From NCBI GenBank assembly GCA_021776135.1, contig JAJFGL010000006.1:47199-111198 (forward strand): 64,000 bases of DNA. Reading direction: 5' to 3'. Positions within the stretch are counted from its first letter, which is position 1; each line of letters begins with the position of its first letter. The notes beneath the pieces are model-generated. The model searched no databases. It saw only the letters and a program-made list of their open reading frames with translations, and was not told the DNA's origin. Below, piece by piece: positions 1 through 10,091 of the stretch. The stretch is from Kiloniellaceae bacterium (lineage in GTDB: Bacteria > Pseudomonadota > Alphaproteobacteria > Kiloniellales > J153). Position numbers and translations under genes: made by a program.

Positions 1-478
1 TCGGAAACACCGGGCCGCAGGCCATGGCGGTGGCGGTTGCCGGTATTTCGAAGCCTTCCTTGTGCCAGTGATAGACGTGGCTGACCCCGTCCAGAAACCC
101 GTTGACGCCGGGCGCCACCTCGACCGGCACATAGCCGATCTCGAACAAGCCTTCGGGGTGCATCTCGACCTTGCCGCCGAGCACCCGCGCCATAAGTTGC
201 GCGCCCAGGCATATGCCGAGAAAGGGCTTGCCGGTTTCAAGCCAGGCCTCGATCCAATCCATCTCGCTTCGTATATAAGGCTTCTCCATATCGTCGTTGG
301 CGCTCTCGGCGCCGCCATAGACAATGACCGCCGCCGATTCGTCCTTGGGATCGGGCAAGGCCTCGCCCTTGGCCGGGCAGGCCCAGTGAAGATCGAATCC
401 CCATTCCGCCAGGCGCGCCGAGGCCCGGTCGTCGCGCTGACCGACCTCGTGATCTATGAGAATGATTTTCCGGCTCAT
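1..478 (-). CDS. glutamine amidotransferase class-I (GMP synthase GATase-like), truncated by window edge
   Basis: Reverse-strand translation reads MSRKIILIDHEVGQRDDRAS...GKPFLGICLGAQLMARVLGGKVEMHPEG...; GxCLGxQ nucleophile-elbow motif; start CAT at 476-478. Confidence 0.8.
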   Translation of the reverse strand, partial: MSRKIILIDHEVGQRDDRASARLAEWGFDLHWACPAKGEALPDPKDESAAVIVYGGAESANDDMEKPYIRSEMDWIEAWLETGKPFLGICLGAQLMARVLGGKVEMHPEGLFEIGYVPVEVAPGVNGFLDGVSHVYHWHKEGFEIPATATAMACGPVFP

Positions 479-1185
479 TTGGGTACCTTATCTTCTCGCC
501 GGGCGCGCAAAAAGGCTTCCATGTGAAAGCGGGCCTGCGCCTTTTCGTGAGCGGCGCTTCGCCCGATAGGACAGGCCCGCCGCGCCCGGCAACCCAGGTC
601 CATGCAGTCTGCGCCCTCAGGCGTGGAAATGTGCTTAACGCAACTTGGCACGTCGTAACCGGCGCTGGAAAAGGCCCCTACCGGGCAGGCGGTTAGGCAG
701 GGCCTGTCCAGACAGGTATCGCAAGGGCGCACGCGCACATCGCGCGCCGGCATCTCGATTCGTTCGGCGAAGGCCAGGGCCCCGCGATAGGCATGCCATA
801 GTCCGTGATCGGGATGGATCAGAATACCCAGCGGCGATTCGGCTACCGGTTCCGCGCGCTTGGCCCAGGCCACGAAGGGCAGATAGGGCGGCCCGCCAAA
901 GGGAAACAGAGCCAGTGCCCCCAAGTCTACCGCCAAGCTTTCGAGGATCCGGGCGCTCCAGCTGTCCAGGGGGTCCGGCGCCCCGTTCGCGAACTCGGGC
1001 GCCCGCGTGCAAATCGCCCACAGCCCGGGGCCCGCGTTGCCGGCCAGGATTACGCTGCGCGCCGGCCGGCCGCCGGGCAAGGGAGGCACCCGGTCCCCGG
1101 CCTCGGGGTGAAAACCGCCACGCGCGATCAAACCGTGCCGGGCCAGGGACGTGCCAATCTCCGCATACTTCATCGCCCGCTCCAT
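475..1185 (-). CDS. 4Fe-4S ferredoxin-like protein (epoxyqueuosine-reductase-like C-terminal region)
   Basis: CDTCLDRPCLTACPVGAF and CMDLGCRARRACPIG cysteine clusters; start overlaps the next gene by ATGA; ORF track extends further upstream but MERAMKYAEIG is the plausible start. Confidence 0.65.
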   Translation of the reverse strand: MERAMKYAEIGTSLARHGLIARGGFHPEAGDRVPPLPGGRPARSVILAGNAGPGLWAICTRAPEFANGAPDPLDSWSARILESLAVDLGALALFPFGGPPYLPFVAWAKRAEPVAESPLGILIHPDHGLWHAYRGALAFAERIEMPARDVRVRPCDTCLDRPCLTACPVGAFSSAGYDVPSCVKHISTPEGADCMDLGCRARRACPIGRSAAHEKAQARFHMEAFLRARREDKVPK

Positions 1186-1313
1186 CGCCGCGGCCCGCAT
1201 GCTGGGGCCCGCCGGATGCCGGTGCAAGCCCCCCTTGACGCGGCCGTGGAATGGGTTCATTCGCAGTGACTTGCCAGCGCCGGGGGACGCTGAAGCATTG
1301 TAGTGGAGAATCC

Positions 1314-2276
1314 ATGACCGGCGTGCCGGAACAGGCGCCGCAAACCTTCGGGTTCCTAGTGGTCCCGCAGTTCTCGCTGTTGAACTTCGGCGCGGCCAGC
1401 GATCCCTTGCGTTCCGCCAACCGCTTGACCGGCCGGAACCTGTATTCATGGCGCGCCTACGCCATGGACGATATCCGGATACCCGCCTCCAACGGCATCG
1501 ATATCGTCGCCAATAGCCTGTTCACGGATTTGGAGCGTATCGACAACCTGATCGTGGTCGCGGGCCTGGAGCCATACCGCTATGCGCAAACGCCGGTTCT
1601 GGCGCGCCTGCGCCGCTTGGCCAGGTCCGGTTGCCGTCTGGGTGCGATATCGACGGGGAGTTACATCCTGGCCAAGGCCGGTCTTCTGGATGGCTACAAA
1701 TGCACCATCCATTGGGAAAGCCTGGATTCGTTCCGGGAGGAATTTCCCAAGCTGGAGGTTACCCAGGAACTTTACGAAATCGACCGTGACCGCATGACCT
1801 GCTCGGGCGGAACCGCGGCCATGGACATGATGCTGGGCTTGATCGCCCTGGATCACGGCCGCGATCTCGCGACCGCCGTGGCCGAGCAGTTCATCCACGG
1901 CCCAATCCGCGACCAATGGGCACCCCAGCGCATGGACCTGAGAAGCCGGTTGGGCACCGCCCATCCCAAGCTTCTGGCGGTGGTCGGCCTGATGGAACAA
2001 AATCTGGAGGATCCCCTCGCACGTTCGGACCTGGCCCGCCGCGTCGGCTTGTCGACCCGCCAGTTGGAGCGCCTGTTTCGCGGCTACCTGAAGCGCACCC
2101 CAACCCGGTATTATCTGGAATTGCGGCTGTTACGCGCTCGCGGCCTCTTGACCCAAACCGCCATGTCGGTGCTGGATGTCGCCATGGCTTGCGGCTTTGT
2201 CTCGGCCTCGCACTTTTCCAAGTGTTACCGCGATTTCTTCGAACGCACGCCGCGCGAGGACCGTAGCGACGCTTAA
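1314..2276 (+). CDS. GlxA family transcriptional regulator (DJ-1/PfpI domain + AraC HTH)
   Basis: N-terminal PfpI-like domain (GAISTGSYILAKAGLLDG), C-terminal AraC HTH (DLARRVGLSTRQLERLFRGYLKRTPTRYYLELRL). Confidence 0.88.
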   Translation: MTGVPEQAPQTFGFLVVPQFSLLNFGAASDPLRSANRLTGRNLYSWRAYAMDDIRIPASNGIDIVANSLFTDLERIDNLIVVAGLEPYRYAQTPVLARLRRLARSGCRLGAISTGSYILAKAGLLDGYKCTIHWESLDSFREEFPKLEVTQELYEIDRDRMTCSGGTAAMDMMLGLIALDHGRDLATAVAEQFIHGPIRDQWAPQRMDLRSRLGTAHPKLLAVVGLMEQNLEDPLARSDLARRVGLSTRQLERLFRGYLKRTPTRYYLELRLLRARGLLTQTAMSVLDVAMACGFVSASHFSKCYRDFFERTPREDRSDA

Positions 2277-2336
2277 CCGCAGACAAGTAAACCACGGCCT
2301 GGCTGGGCTTCTGGAATTCGGCATAGAAAGCGACTC

Positions 2337-3893
2337 ATGATCGACGCCTCACCCTTTGTCATGAAACCCGGCCGGCTGACGCTCGGCGATCTGCATTCCC
2401 TGTGGCGCGGCGTCCGCCGGGTCGAACTGGATCCCGCGTGCGGCCCCAAAATCGACGCCGCCGCCGGCTTGGTCGCCGAGATCCTTCGCGATGGGCGCCG
2501 GGTCTATGGCATCAACACAGGCTTTGGGAGTCTGGCGAATACCACGATCGCGGCCGGCCAGCTAAGCGAATTGCAGCGCCGCCTGGTCCTATCCCATTCC
2601 GCCGGGGTCGGCGCGCCCTTGTCCGCGCGGGTCGTGCGTTTGGTTCTGATTCTGAAAGTCAACGCCTTGGCGCGCGGCCATTCCGGCATCCGGCGCCAGG
2701 TCATCGACGCCCTTTTGACCCTGCTCAATGCCGATGTCCTGCCGGTCATCCCGGCCAAGGGTTCGGTCGGCGCCTCCGGCGACTTGGCGCCCCTCGCCCA
2801 CATGGCGGCCGTGCTTTTAGGCGAAGGCGAAGCCACCCTTGGCGGTGCGCGCATGCCGGCGAAGCAGGCGCTAAAACAGATCGGCATGGCCCCGATCGCG
2901 CTTGAGGCCAAGGAAGGCCTCGCGTTACTGAACGGCACGCAGGTTTCGACCGCGCTGGCCTTGGAGGGATTGTTCGCCGGCTTGGACGTCTTCGCCGCCG
3001 CCCTGACCGCCGGCGCCATGTCCGTCGACGCCATGCTGGGAAGCGACGTTCCCTTCGATGCGAAGATTCACGAGGTGCGGGGCCAGGCCGGCCAAATCGC
3101 GGTCGCGCGCCTGATGAGAAACCTGCTCCATGGCAGCGAGATCCGCGCGTCCCATCTGGATTGCGACCGGGTTCAAGACCCCTATTCCCTGCGCTGCCAA
3201 CCGCAGGTCATGGGCGCAGTTCTGGATACATTCGAAACCGCCGCCGCGACCCTGCTGTGCGAGGCCAATGCCGTTTCCGACAACCCCTTGGTATTCGCAG
3301 AACAGGGTGAGGTTCTTTCGGGCGGGAATTTCCATGCCGAACCGGTGGCCTTCGCCGCCGATGCCCTGGCTATCGCCATGGCGGAAATCGGTTCCTTGTC
3401 GGAACGGCGCCTGGCCCTGCTGGTCGATGCGCATATGAGCGCCCTGCCCGCCTTCCTGGTTGCCGAACCTGGCCTCAATTCCGGTTTCATGATCGCCCAA
3501 GTTACGGCCGCGGCTTTAGTCAGCGAGAACAAAATACTGACCCATCCGGCCTCGGTCGATTCTATACCGACCTCGGCCAACCAGGAAGATCATGTCTCCA
3601 TGGCCACCCATGGCGCGCGGCGCCTGGGAGATATCGCCTGGAACTGCGGCCATGTGGTGGCCATTGAACTCTTGGCCGCGGCCCAGGGAATCGACTTGCG
3701 CCGGCCCTTGAAAACCTCCCCGCTCCTAATCCAAGCCCTGACGGCGGTACGCGGGCAGGCGGCCTTCCTGAACCAGGACCGTCCCCTGGCGCCCGATATC
3801 GCGGCGGTGTTCGAGTTGGTGGCAGCTGGCCGATTCCGCCAAGTATTATTCGATATCGAACAAGTATCTGCCTTAACCATCTTATTTTCATAA
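2337..3893 (+). CDS. hutH: histidine ammonia-lyase
   Basis: MIO motif [22 protein letters not shown] and NQEDHVSM motifs typical of HAL rather than PAL/TAL; full length 518 aa. Confidence 0.93.
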   Translation: MIDASPFVMKPGRLTLGDLHSLWRGVRRVELDPACGPKIDAAAGLVAEILRDGRRVYGINTGFGSLANTTIAAGQLSELQRRLVLSHSAGVGAPLSARVVRLVLILKVNALARGHSGIRRQVIDALLTLLNADVLPVIPAKGSVGASGDLAPLAHMAAVLLGEGEATLGGARMPAKQALKQIGMAPIALEAKEGLALLNGTQVSTALALEGLFAGLDVFAAALTAGAMSVDAMLGSDVPFDAKIHEVRGQAGQIAVARLMRNLLHGSEIRASHLDCDRVQDPYSLRCQPQVMGAVLDTFETAAATLLCEANAVSDNPLVFAEQGEVLSGGNFHAEPVAFAADALAIAMAEIGSLSERRLALLVDAHMSALPAFLVAEPGLNSGFMIAQVTAAALVSENKILTHPASVDSIPTSANQEDHVSMATHGARRLGDIAWNCGHVVAIELLAAAQGIDLRRPLKTSPLLIQALTAVRGQAAFLNQDRPLAPDIAAVFELVAAGRFRQVLFDIEQVSALTILFS

Positions 3894-3967
3894 AGATTAG
3901 GAAGTTTGGTATCTGCCCTGGACGCTAACTAGGCATGAAGATATTATCCGGTTATAAAGAAAACAAA

Positions 3968-3986
3968 TGGTATAGATTATATACCA
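3968..3986. promoter_or_regulatory. candidate MarR operator, inverted repeat TGGTATA-gatta-TATACCA
   Basis: Perfect 7-bp inverted repeat 16 bp upstream of the MarR ORF start, in an AT-rich intergenic region. Confidence 0.5.
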
Positions 3987-4002
3987 ATTCAAAAGGTCGG
4001 AA

Positions 4003-4542
4003 ATGCCCAACTCTAAATGCATGCGCTCCGCTACAGTTTCAACCTGCGATGGAGACGCTCATAGCCCCAAATCGGCACCGGTAAAGGACAGTAACAGAAA
4101 AACTGCGGAGCCTTACGGCGAGGAAGCAAGCGTCCAAGGTTTGGACGGCAATATTGCTCATCTGATCCGCCGCGCCCATCAACGCGCCTCGGCGACCTTT
4201 ATGGCGGTCTTGGCGGATAGCAACCTGACCCCGGCCCAATATTTCGCCCTGACAAAACTTCGCGAGAAAGGCGAGGTATCGCAAAACCTGCTGGGCCGCA
4301 TGGCGGCCATGGACCCGGCCACGATCCAGGGCGTCGTCCAGCGCCTGGGACGGCACGGTTTGATCAAGCGGGTGCCGGACCTAAAGGATCGCCGGCGCAT
4401 GCGTCTGCTCCTCACCGATGAAGGCATTGCCTTGGTGGACGGGCTGCGCGATGGAATCGAAGAGATGTCCGACAAGATACTGGCGCCGCTCGGGCCCGAG
4501 GAACGATCGAGCCTCCGCGCACTCTTGAAGCGGATTATCTAA
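4003..4542 (+). CDS. MarR family transcriptional regulator
   Basis: winged-HTH sequence NLTPAQYFALTKLREKGEVSQNLLGRMAAMDPATIQGVVQRLGRHGLIKRVPDLKDRRRMRLLLTDEG. Confidence 0.88.
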   Translation: MPNSKCMRSATVSTCDGDAHSPKSAPVKDSNRKTAEPYGEEASVQGLDGNIAHLIRRAHQRASATFMAVLADSNLTPAQYFALTKLREKGEVSQNLLGRMAAMDPATIQGVVQRLGRHGLIKRVPDLKDRRRMRLLLTDEGIALVDGLRDGIEEMSDKILAPLGPEERSSLRALLKRII

Positions 4543-4802
4543 AGCCCTTTCCGGCCCTACGGACCCATTCGACCGGTATTTCGCGTCTGCTGGCAAGGCG
4601 CGGTCCGCGCCGCGGTCTTCATGACCGCAAGCGGGCCGCAACGACGTCCAGCGGGCGCGAAATACCGGCCTGCGGTGGGCCATATCCGCCCATCGGCGTC
4701 GCTCCGCCGCTTCCCCGATGCCCCGCATCGCGCAGCGCAGCGCAGCTTAGCCGAGTGAACGGATCTGGCCCATCGAATGGGTCCGTAGGGCCGGAAAGGG
4801 CT
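4543..4802. repeat. palindromic element copy 1 (30-bp perfect terminal inverted repeats, two internal hairpin arms)
   Basis: Left arm 4543-4572 AGCCCTTTCCGGCCCTACGGACCCATTCGA is the exact reverse complement of 4773-4802; internal arms 4573-4585/4656-4668 and 4676-4688/4760-4772. Confidence 0.92.
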
Positions 4803-5825
4803 CTAGCCCTTAACCGTCCAGGTGCTTCCCGCACGCATGATCTCGCTTAGATCGCCTGTCCGCGCGGGACCGGCGGAGGTTTGCGCTGTCACGGCATGAT
4901 CGTAGCTGAGCGCCGGATCGCAATAGAGCACGCCTAACGCGACCGGCATGGCCGGCGGCTGCATGGCCGCCAAGAGGCCGGCCAAGGCGCGGTTGGTCTG
5001 GTCGTGAACCAGAATATCTTCCTCGCCAACGCCATCCCGACCGATGGAAACCGTTTCAAGCGTGAGCTGTCCGGGCACCAGACGCAAGGCTTTATCGCGG
5101 TCTTTTCCGAACACCAGCGGCTGGCCGTGCTCGGCCAAGACCTGCATTTCCGCCGCCACCGAGCGATCGGCGAAAGCATCGTGAACGCCGTCGTTATAGA
5201 CCAGGCAATTCTGGAATATCTCAACGAAGGAGGCGCCGCGATGCCCATGGGCCTGCTTGAGGACAGCCAGCAGATGCGCCTGGGCGGTATCGATCGCGCG
5301 CGCCACGAAGCGGGCGCCGGCACCTAAGGCGAAGGCGGTGGCCGACACCGGCGATTCCACCGATCCCGTGGGGCTGGAGGGCGTGCGCGTGCCGGCATGA
5401 GAAGTTGGCGAATACTGGCCCTTGGTGAGGCCGTAAATCTCATTGTTGAACAGGAGGAACTGCACATCCAGGTTGCGCCGCAGCAGGTGCAGAAGGTGAT
5501 TGCCGCCGATCGACAAGGCATCCCCGTCGCCCGAGACGACCCAAACGTCGAGATCGGGATTAGCCAGCTTGACGCCGGTCGCGACCGCCGGCGCGCGCCC
5601 ATGTATGGTATGAAACCCATAGGTCGAAATGTAGTAGGGAAACCGGGCCGCACAGCCGATTCCGGAAACGAATACGGTCTGTTCCGGCTTGGCCTCAACA
5701 TCGGCGAGGGTCTTGAGAACCGCCTTCAGAATCGCGTAGTCGCCGCACCCGGGGCACCAGCGAATCTCCTGGTCCGAGGCATAATCCTTGGGCGACGGTT
5801 TTACAGCAGCCATGGCGGCAGTCAT
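4803..5825 (-). CDS. korB: 2-oxoacid:ferredoxin oxidoreductase, beta subunit
   Basis: CPGCGDYAILKA, TPP-binding GDGDALSIGGNHLLHLLRRN; adjacent alpha subunit. Confidence 0.9.
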   Translation of the reverse strand: MTAAMAAVKPSPKDYASDQEIRWCPGCGDYAILKAVLKTLADVEAKPEQTVFVSGIGCAARFPYYISTYGFHTIHGRAPAVATGVKLANPDLDVWVVSGDGDALSIGGNHLLHLLRRNLDVQFLLFNNEIYGLTKGQYSPTSHAGTRTPSSPTGSVESPVSATAFALGAGARFVARAIDTAQAHLLAVLKQAHGHRGASFVEIFQNCLVYNDGVHDAFADRSVAAEMQVLAEHGQPLVFGKDRDKALRLVPGQLTLETVSIGRDGVGEEDILVHDQTNRALAGLLAAMQPPAMPVALGVLYCDPALSYDHAVTAQTSAGPARTGDLSEIMRAGSTWTVKG

Positions 5826-5826
5826 C

Positions 5827-7695
5827 TCAGCTCTCCAATCGGGCCCGGATCGCGGCTTCCAGCTCTGCGATCAGGAAGGGTTTGCCGTTGACCTTGCTCA
5901 AACTCTCGGCCGGCACCAGGTATTCGCCGCGCAACAAGGTCGCGAGTTGTCCCCGGTTCATTTCCGGCACCAGGATCCGGTCGTAGCGCCTTAACAGGCC
6001 GCCCAGGTTACTCGGCAAGGGCCAGATATGGCGCAGATGTATGTGCGACACCGGCAGGCCGGCGCCGCGAAGCTTGCTGACCGCGCGGTTGATCGGGCCG
6101 AAGGTGGAACCCCAACCGACGACCAGCACCCCACCCTCGCACGGCGTATCCTCGAAGGCCTGTTCGGGAATGTCCTTGGCGACACCGGCGATCTTTTCGG
6201 CGCGCAAGTCCGTCATGCGCTGATGATTGGCGGGGTCGTAAGAAATATTTCCGCTATCCGCGTCCCTCTCCAGCCCGCCGATACGATGCTCCAACCCCGG
6301 AGTGCCGGGCACGGCCCAAGCCCGGGCCAGGGTTTCGGGATCGCGTACGAAGGGGTGAAATCCTTCCGGATCCTCGCGGAACTTCACCGGAAACTTCGGG
6401 TACGACTCGATCTCCGGCAGAACCCAGGGCTCGGAAGCATTGGCGATATATCCGTCGGAGAGCACAATGACCGGAGTCATGTATTTAATGGCGAGGCGCA
6501 CCGCCTCGATGGCGCAGGCGAAGCAATCGGAGGGCGAGCGCGCCGCGATAACCACCAACTCGCTATCGGCGTTGCGCCCGAACACGGCCTGAAAAAGATC
6601 CGATTGCTCGGTCTTGGTCGGCAAGCCGGTGGAGGGGCCGGCTCTTTGGGTGTTTATCAGGACCAGCGGCAACTCGGTCGCGATCGCCAAACCCAAGGCT
6701 TCGCTCTTCAAGGCGACGCCGGGACCGGAACTTGAGGTAACTCCCAGAGCCCCGGCATAGGACGCGCCGATGGCGCTGCACGCGGCGGCGATCTCGTCCT
6801 CGGCCTGAAAGGTCACGATGCCCCGGTCTTTTTGCGCCGCCAATAAGTGCAGAAGACCGGACGCCGGTGTGATCGGATAGGAACAAAAAACCATTCGTAT
6901 TTCGGCCAGCGCGGTCCCCGCGATCAAGCCCCAGGACATGGCTTGGTTTCCGGTCACATTGCGGTAAAGGCCGGGCGCTAGATGCGCGGCCGGGACGCTG
7001 TAGGCGTTCAACTCACCCGACAATTCCGCCGTCTCGCCGAAAGCATGACCCGCGTTCAAGGCCGCGACCGCCCCTTGGGCCAAATCCGGCCGGGCGGCGA
7101 ACTTGCCGCCGAGCCACTCGGTCGTGGAATTCCGGTCCCGGTCGAACATCCAATAGACCAAACCCAAGGCCCACATGTTCTTGCAGCGCAGGGAATCTTT
7201 TTTGCTGAGGCCGCTTTCCTTGAGCGCCTCCAACGTGCGCTGCGACATATCGGCCTCGATCACGCGCCGGTCGCCCAGCGTGCCGTCCGTCAAGGGATTC
7301 GATTCGTACCCGGCCTTGCGTAAATTCCTATCGGTAAAAGCGCCGGTATCGACGATCAGCAAACCGGTCGGCGTGACATCTAGCAGATTGACCTTCAGGG
7401 CCGCCGGGTTCATGGCCACCAAGACATCGACCCGGTCGCCCGCGGTCATGATCTTGCGGGCGCCGAAATTAATCTGAAACGCGGACACGCCATATGTAGT
7501 ACCGACCGGGGCCCGGATTTCGGCGGGGAAATCGGGGAAGGTCGCCAGGTCGTTCCCAGCCAAGGCCGTCTCGAGCGTGAAGCGCCCACCGGTTAGCTGC
7601 ATGCCATCGCCGGAATCCCCGGCGAAACGGACCACAGCGGATTCCAGCACGCGCCGCTTCTCGCGCCCACCATCGAGCGCCGCCGATCCTTCCAT
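5827..7695 (-). CDS. korA: 2-oxoacid:acceptor oxidoreductase, alpha subunit (gamma-alpha fusion)
   Basis: N-terminal gamma domain RFAGDSGDGMQLTGGRF, then YPITPASGLLHLLAAQ alpha domain; 622 aa. Confidence 0.9.
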   Translation of the reverse strand: MEGSAALDGGREKRRVLESAVVRFAGDSGDGMQLTGGRFTLETALAGNDLATFPDFPAEIRAPVGTTYGVSAFQINFGARKIMTAGDRVDVLVAMNPAALKVNLLDVTPTGLLIVDTGAFTDRNLRKAGYESNPLTDGTLGDRRVIEADMSQRTLEALKESGLSKKDSLRCKNMWALGLVYWMFDRDRNSTTEWLGGKFAARPDLAQGAVAALNAGHAFGETAELSGELNAYSVPAAHLAPGLYRNVTGNQAMSWGLIAGTALAEIRMVFCSYPITPASGLLHLLAAQKDRGIVTFQAEDEIAAACSAIGASYAGALGVTSSSGPGVALKSEALGLAIATELPLVLINTQRAGPSTGLPTKTEQSDLFQAVFGRNADSELVVIAARSPSDCFACAIEAVRLAIKYMTPVIVLSDGYIANASEPWVLPEIESYPKFPVKFREDPEGFHPFVRDPETLARAWAVPGTPGLEHRIGGLERDADSGNISYDPANHQRMTDLRAEKIAGVAKDIPEQAFEDTPCEGGVLVVGWGSTFGPINRAVSKLRGAGLPVSHIHLRHIWPLPSNLGGLLRRYDRILVPEMNRGQLATLLRGEYLVPAESLSKVNGKPFLIAELEAAIRARLES

Positions 7696-7790
7696 GGTGT
7701 CTCATCCTTGTCTTACTGCCGGCTAACCTAATGTATCGGCAAGCCGTTACCCAATTTATAAACCGAATAGAGCATGATCCGTTGAGTTTT

Positions 7791-9092
7791 CTAATCCAGA
7801 ATCGCCAGCATGTCATTAATTCGGATCAATTTTTGGCGAGGCGCGCCCTTCGGCGCGGCGGCGATTTCCGCCGCATCGATACGCCGCCAATCCTGAAAGT
7901 CGATCCAGCGGATACCCCGCGACCGCAAAAGCTCCTCCAAGGCGCCGCGGCCAGGCCGGCCGCCCGGCCCGGCATCCAGTGCGATCTGGGCCGCCGCCGC
8001 ATCGCCATCGTGCTTGTTGGTGCCGATCACGCCCGTGGGTCCGCGCTTGGCCCAACCGACAACGTAGAGTCCGGCTTCGACCCGCCCGTCCCGGTTGCGT
8101 ACCACGCCGGTTTCCGTATCCATGGGAACCCCCTCGAGCGGCGCCATGCGGTATCCGATCGCCGAAACCACAAGGCCGCAGGAAAGGTCGAAAGTCTCGC
8201 CCGTGCCCTGGGCCCGGCCGTCCCGCAGGCGGGTGCGCTCAAGGCGAAGGCCCTCGACCCGGCCCTCGCCCAAAACCTCGGCCGGTCTGGCGTTAAAGAA
8301 AAAGCGTATGCGTTTGCGCCGTTCCGCTGCCTCACGGCACGCGAAATCGCGGAAGGTTTCAAGATTCTTCTCGGCCAAGCGCTTGGCCCGGCCAGCCGCC
8401 ACGCCGGTCACCGCGTCCGGCATATCCTCGGCATCGGTGCAGGGCAGACAATCCGCCAAACCGCCAAGCTCCCTCAGTTCCTTATTCGTGAATTTGGCCT
8501 GCAGCGGGCCACGGCGGCCGATAACCGCGACTTCTTGGATGGCCGCGCCCTGGATCGCCTTGGCTGCGTGGTCCGGCAGATCGCTGGACGCCATTTCCGA
8601 CGGCGTCTTGACCAGAACCCGCGCGACGTCCAACGCCACGTTGCCGTTACCGATGACGCAGACCCGTTTCACGTTCAAATCCGGGGCCAGATCGGCGAAA
8701 TCCGGGTGGCCGTTATACCAGCCGACAAAGGAAGCAGCGCCGTAAACCCCCGGCAAATCGCCCCCCGAGACCGCCAATTTCCGGTCCAGCGGCGCCCCGA
8801 GCGCCAGGACAACCGCGTCGTAACGGTCCCGCAACTCAGCCAGGGAAACATCCCGGCCGAGCCGGACGCAGCCAAAATAGGCGACCCTTTCGTGGGCCGC
8901 GATCTTGGCGAAGGTCCGGGTAACGGCTTTCGTGCGCTGATGATCCGGCGCGACGCCGCCCCGGATCAGGCCGTAAGGGGCCGGTAAGGCTTCGATCATG
9001 TCGATCCGGCAATCCGGACCCGACTTGATCAGCGCCGCGGCGGTATAGAAGCCTCCGGGTCCGGCACCGACGATGGCGATGGAAACGGACAT
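7791..9092 (-). CDS. ferredoxin--NADP+ reductase, adrenodoxin-reductase/FprA type
   Basis: GAGPGGFYTAAAL FAD motif, GNGNVALDVARVL NADP motif, VGWAKRGPTGVIGTNKHD signature. Confidence 0.9.
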   Translation of the reverse strand: MSVSIAIVGAGPGGFYTAAALIKSGPDCRIDMIEALPAPYGLIRGGVAPDHQRTKAVTRTFAKIAAHERVAYFGCVRLGRDVSLAELRDRYDAVVLALGAPLDRKLAVSGGDLPGVYGAASFVGWYNGHPDFADLAPDLNVKRVCVIGNGNVALDVARVLVKTPSEMASSDLPDHAAKAIQGAAIQEVAVIGRRGPLQAKFTNKELRELGGLADCLPCTDAEDMPDAVTGVAAGRAKRLAEKNLETFRDFACREAAERRKRIRFFFNARPAEVLGEGRVEGLRLERTRLRDGRAQGTGETFDLSCGLVVSAIGYRMAPLEGVPMDTETGVVRNRDGRVEAGLYVVGWAKRGPTGVIGTNKHDGDAAAAQIALDAGPGGRPGRGALEELLRSRGIRWIDFQDWRRIDAAEIAAAPKGAPRQKLIRINDMLAILD

Positions 9093-9108
9093 TCACCTAC
9101 CTCTTAGA

Positions 9109-10086
9109 TCACTTTGTTTGGCGTTTCAGTTTGCGCCACTTCGCGACGTTGCCGTTGTGTTCGTCGAGCGTCTTGGCGAAAGCGTGGCCGCCCTTGCCGG
9201 AGGCGACGAAATAAAGAAAGTCGCTCGCGGCCGGATTTAGGGCCGCTTCGATCGCCGCGCGGCCCGGATTGGCGATCGGTCCGGCCGGCAAACCGGCGTT
9301 CGTGTAGGTGTTGTAGTCGCTATCCGCTTGCAAATCCTTGCGCGTCAAGGCGCGGCCCAGGGGCGCCCCCTGGGTCATGCCATAGGTAACGGTCGGGTCC
9401 GATTGCAGACGCATACCGGCGCGCAGGCGGTTCACGAAAACCGAGGCGACCAAGGGCCGCTCTTCGGCCACTCCGGTTTCCTTCTCGACGATGGACGCCA
9501 GGATCAGGGCCTCATCGGGGGTTTTCAGGGGGATCCCGGTATCGCGTTTCGCCCACAACTCGGCCAATGTCTCTTGCATCGCCGTCTGCATGCGCGCGAC
9601 CAAGTTGGCCCGCGTATCGCCGCGCACGTAGTGGTAAGTCTCGGGCAGCAAAGACCCCTCGGCCGGGATGGTGTCCAAGCTGCCTTTTAACACATCGGCG
9701 GCCTCGATCAGGGCGGCCGCTTCCCCGCTGGTGATCCCTTCGGGCAGGGTCAGGCGGCGCAGCATTGTCTTCCCGCTTAACAGGATATCGACCGCGCCGC
9801 GCATGGAAACCGTCGCCGGGAATAGATACTCCCCGGCCTTTAAATCGCGCGAGACACGCATCAAGCGAACACCCAGGCGGAAGACCAACGAATCCTCAAT
9901 CGCCCCTTCGGCCTCCAGTTTGCGCGCGATATCGCCCATGCTGATGCCCGGCTGAACGTAAATCACGGTGTCGGCTTGCAAGGGGCCGGGACCGTCGAAA
10001 CGGTCGACCACCACCAAGGCAAGAACCGCCAAGGCCAGGAAAACCGCAACCGCGAGGCCGGCCAGGATGGAAAGCCGGCGCATCAT
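9109..10086 (-). CDS. mltG: endolytic transglycosylase MltG
   Basis: ILASIVEKETGVAEERPLVASVFVNRLRAGMRLQSDPTVTYG. Confidence 0.93.
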   Translation of the reverse strand: MMRRLSILAGLAVAVFLALAVLALVVVDRFDGPGPLQADTVIYVQPGISMGDIARKLEAEGAIEDSLVFRLGVRLMRVSRDLKAGEYLFPATVSMRGAVDILLSGKTMLRRLTLPEGITSGEAAALIEAADVLKGSLDTIPAEGSLLPETYHYVRGDTRANLVARMQTAMQETLAELWAKRDTGIPLKTPDEALILASIVEKETGVAEERPLVASVFVNRLRAGMRLQSDPTVTYGMTQGAPLGRALTRKDLQADSDYNTYTNAGLPAGPIANPGRAAIEAALNPAASDFLYFVASGKGGHAFAKTLDEHNGNVAKWRKLKRQTK

Positions 10087-10091
10087 GTCGG

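Noticed and set aside
7731-8987. 418-aa plus-strand ORF antisense to the FprA-type reductase
   Set aside because: Composition-driven antisense frame; the reductase motifs on the minus strand are convincing.
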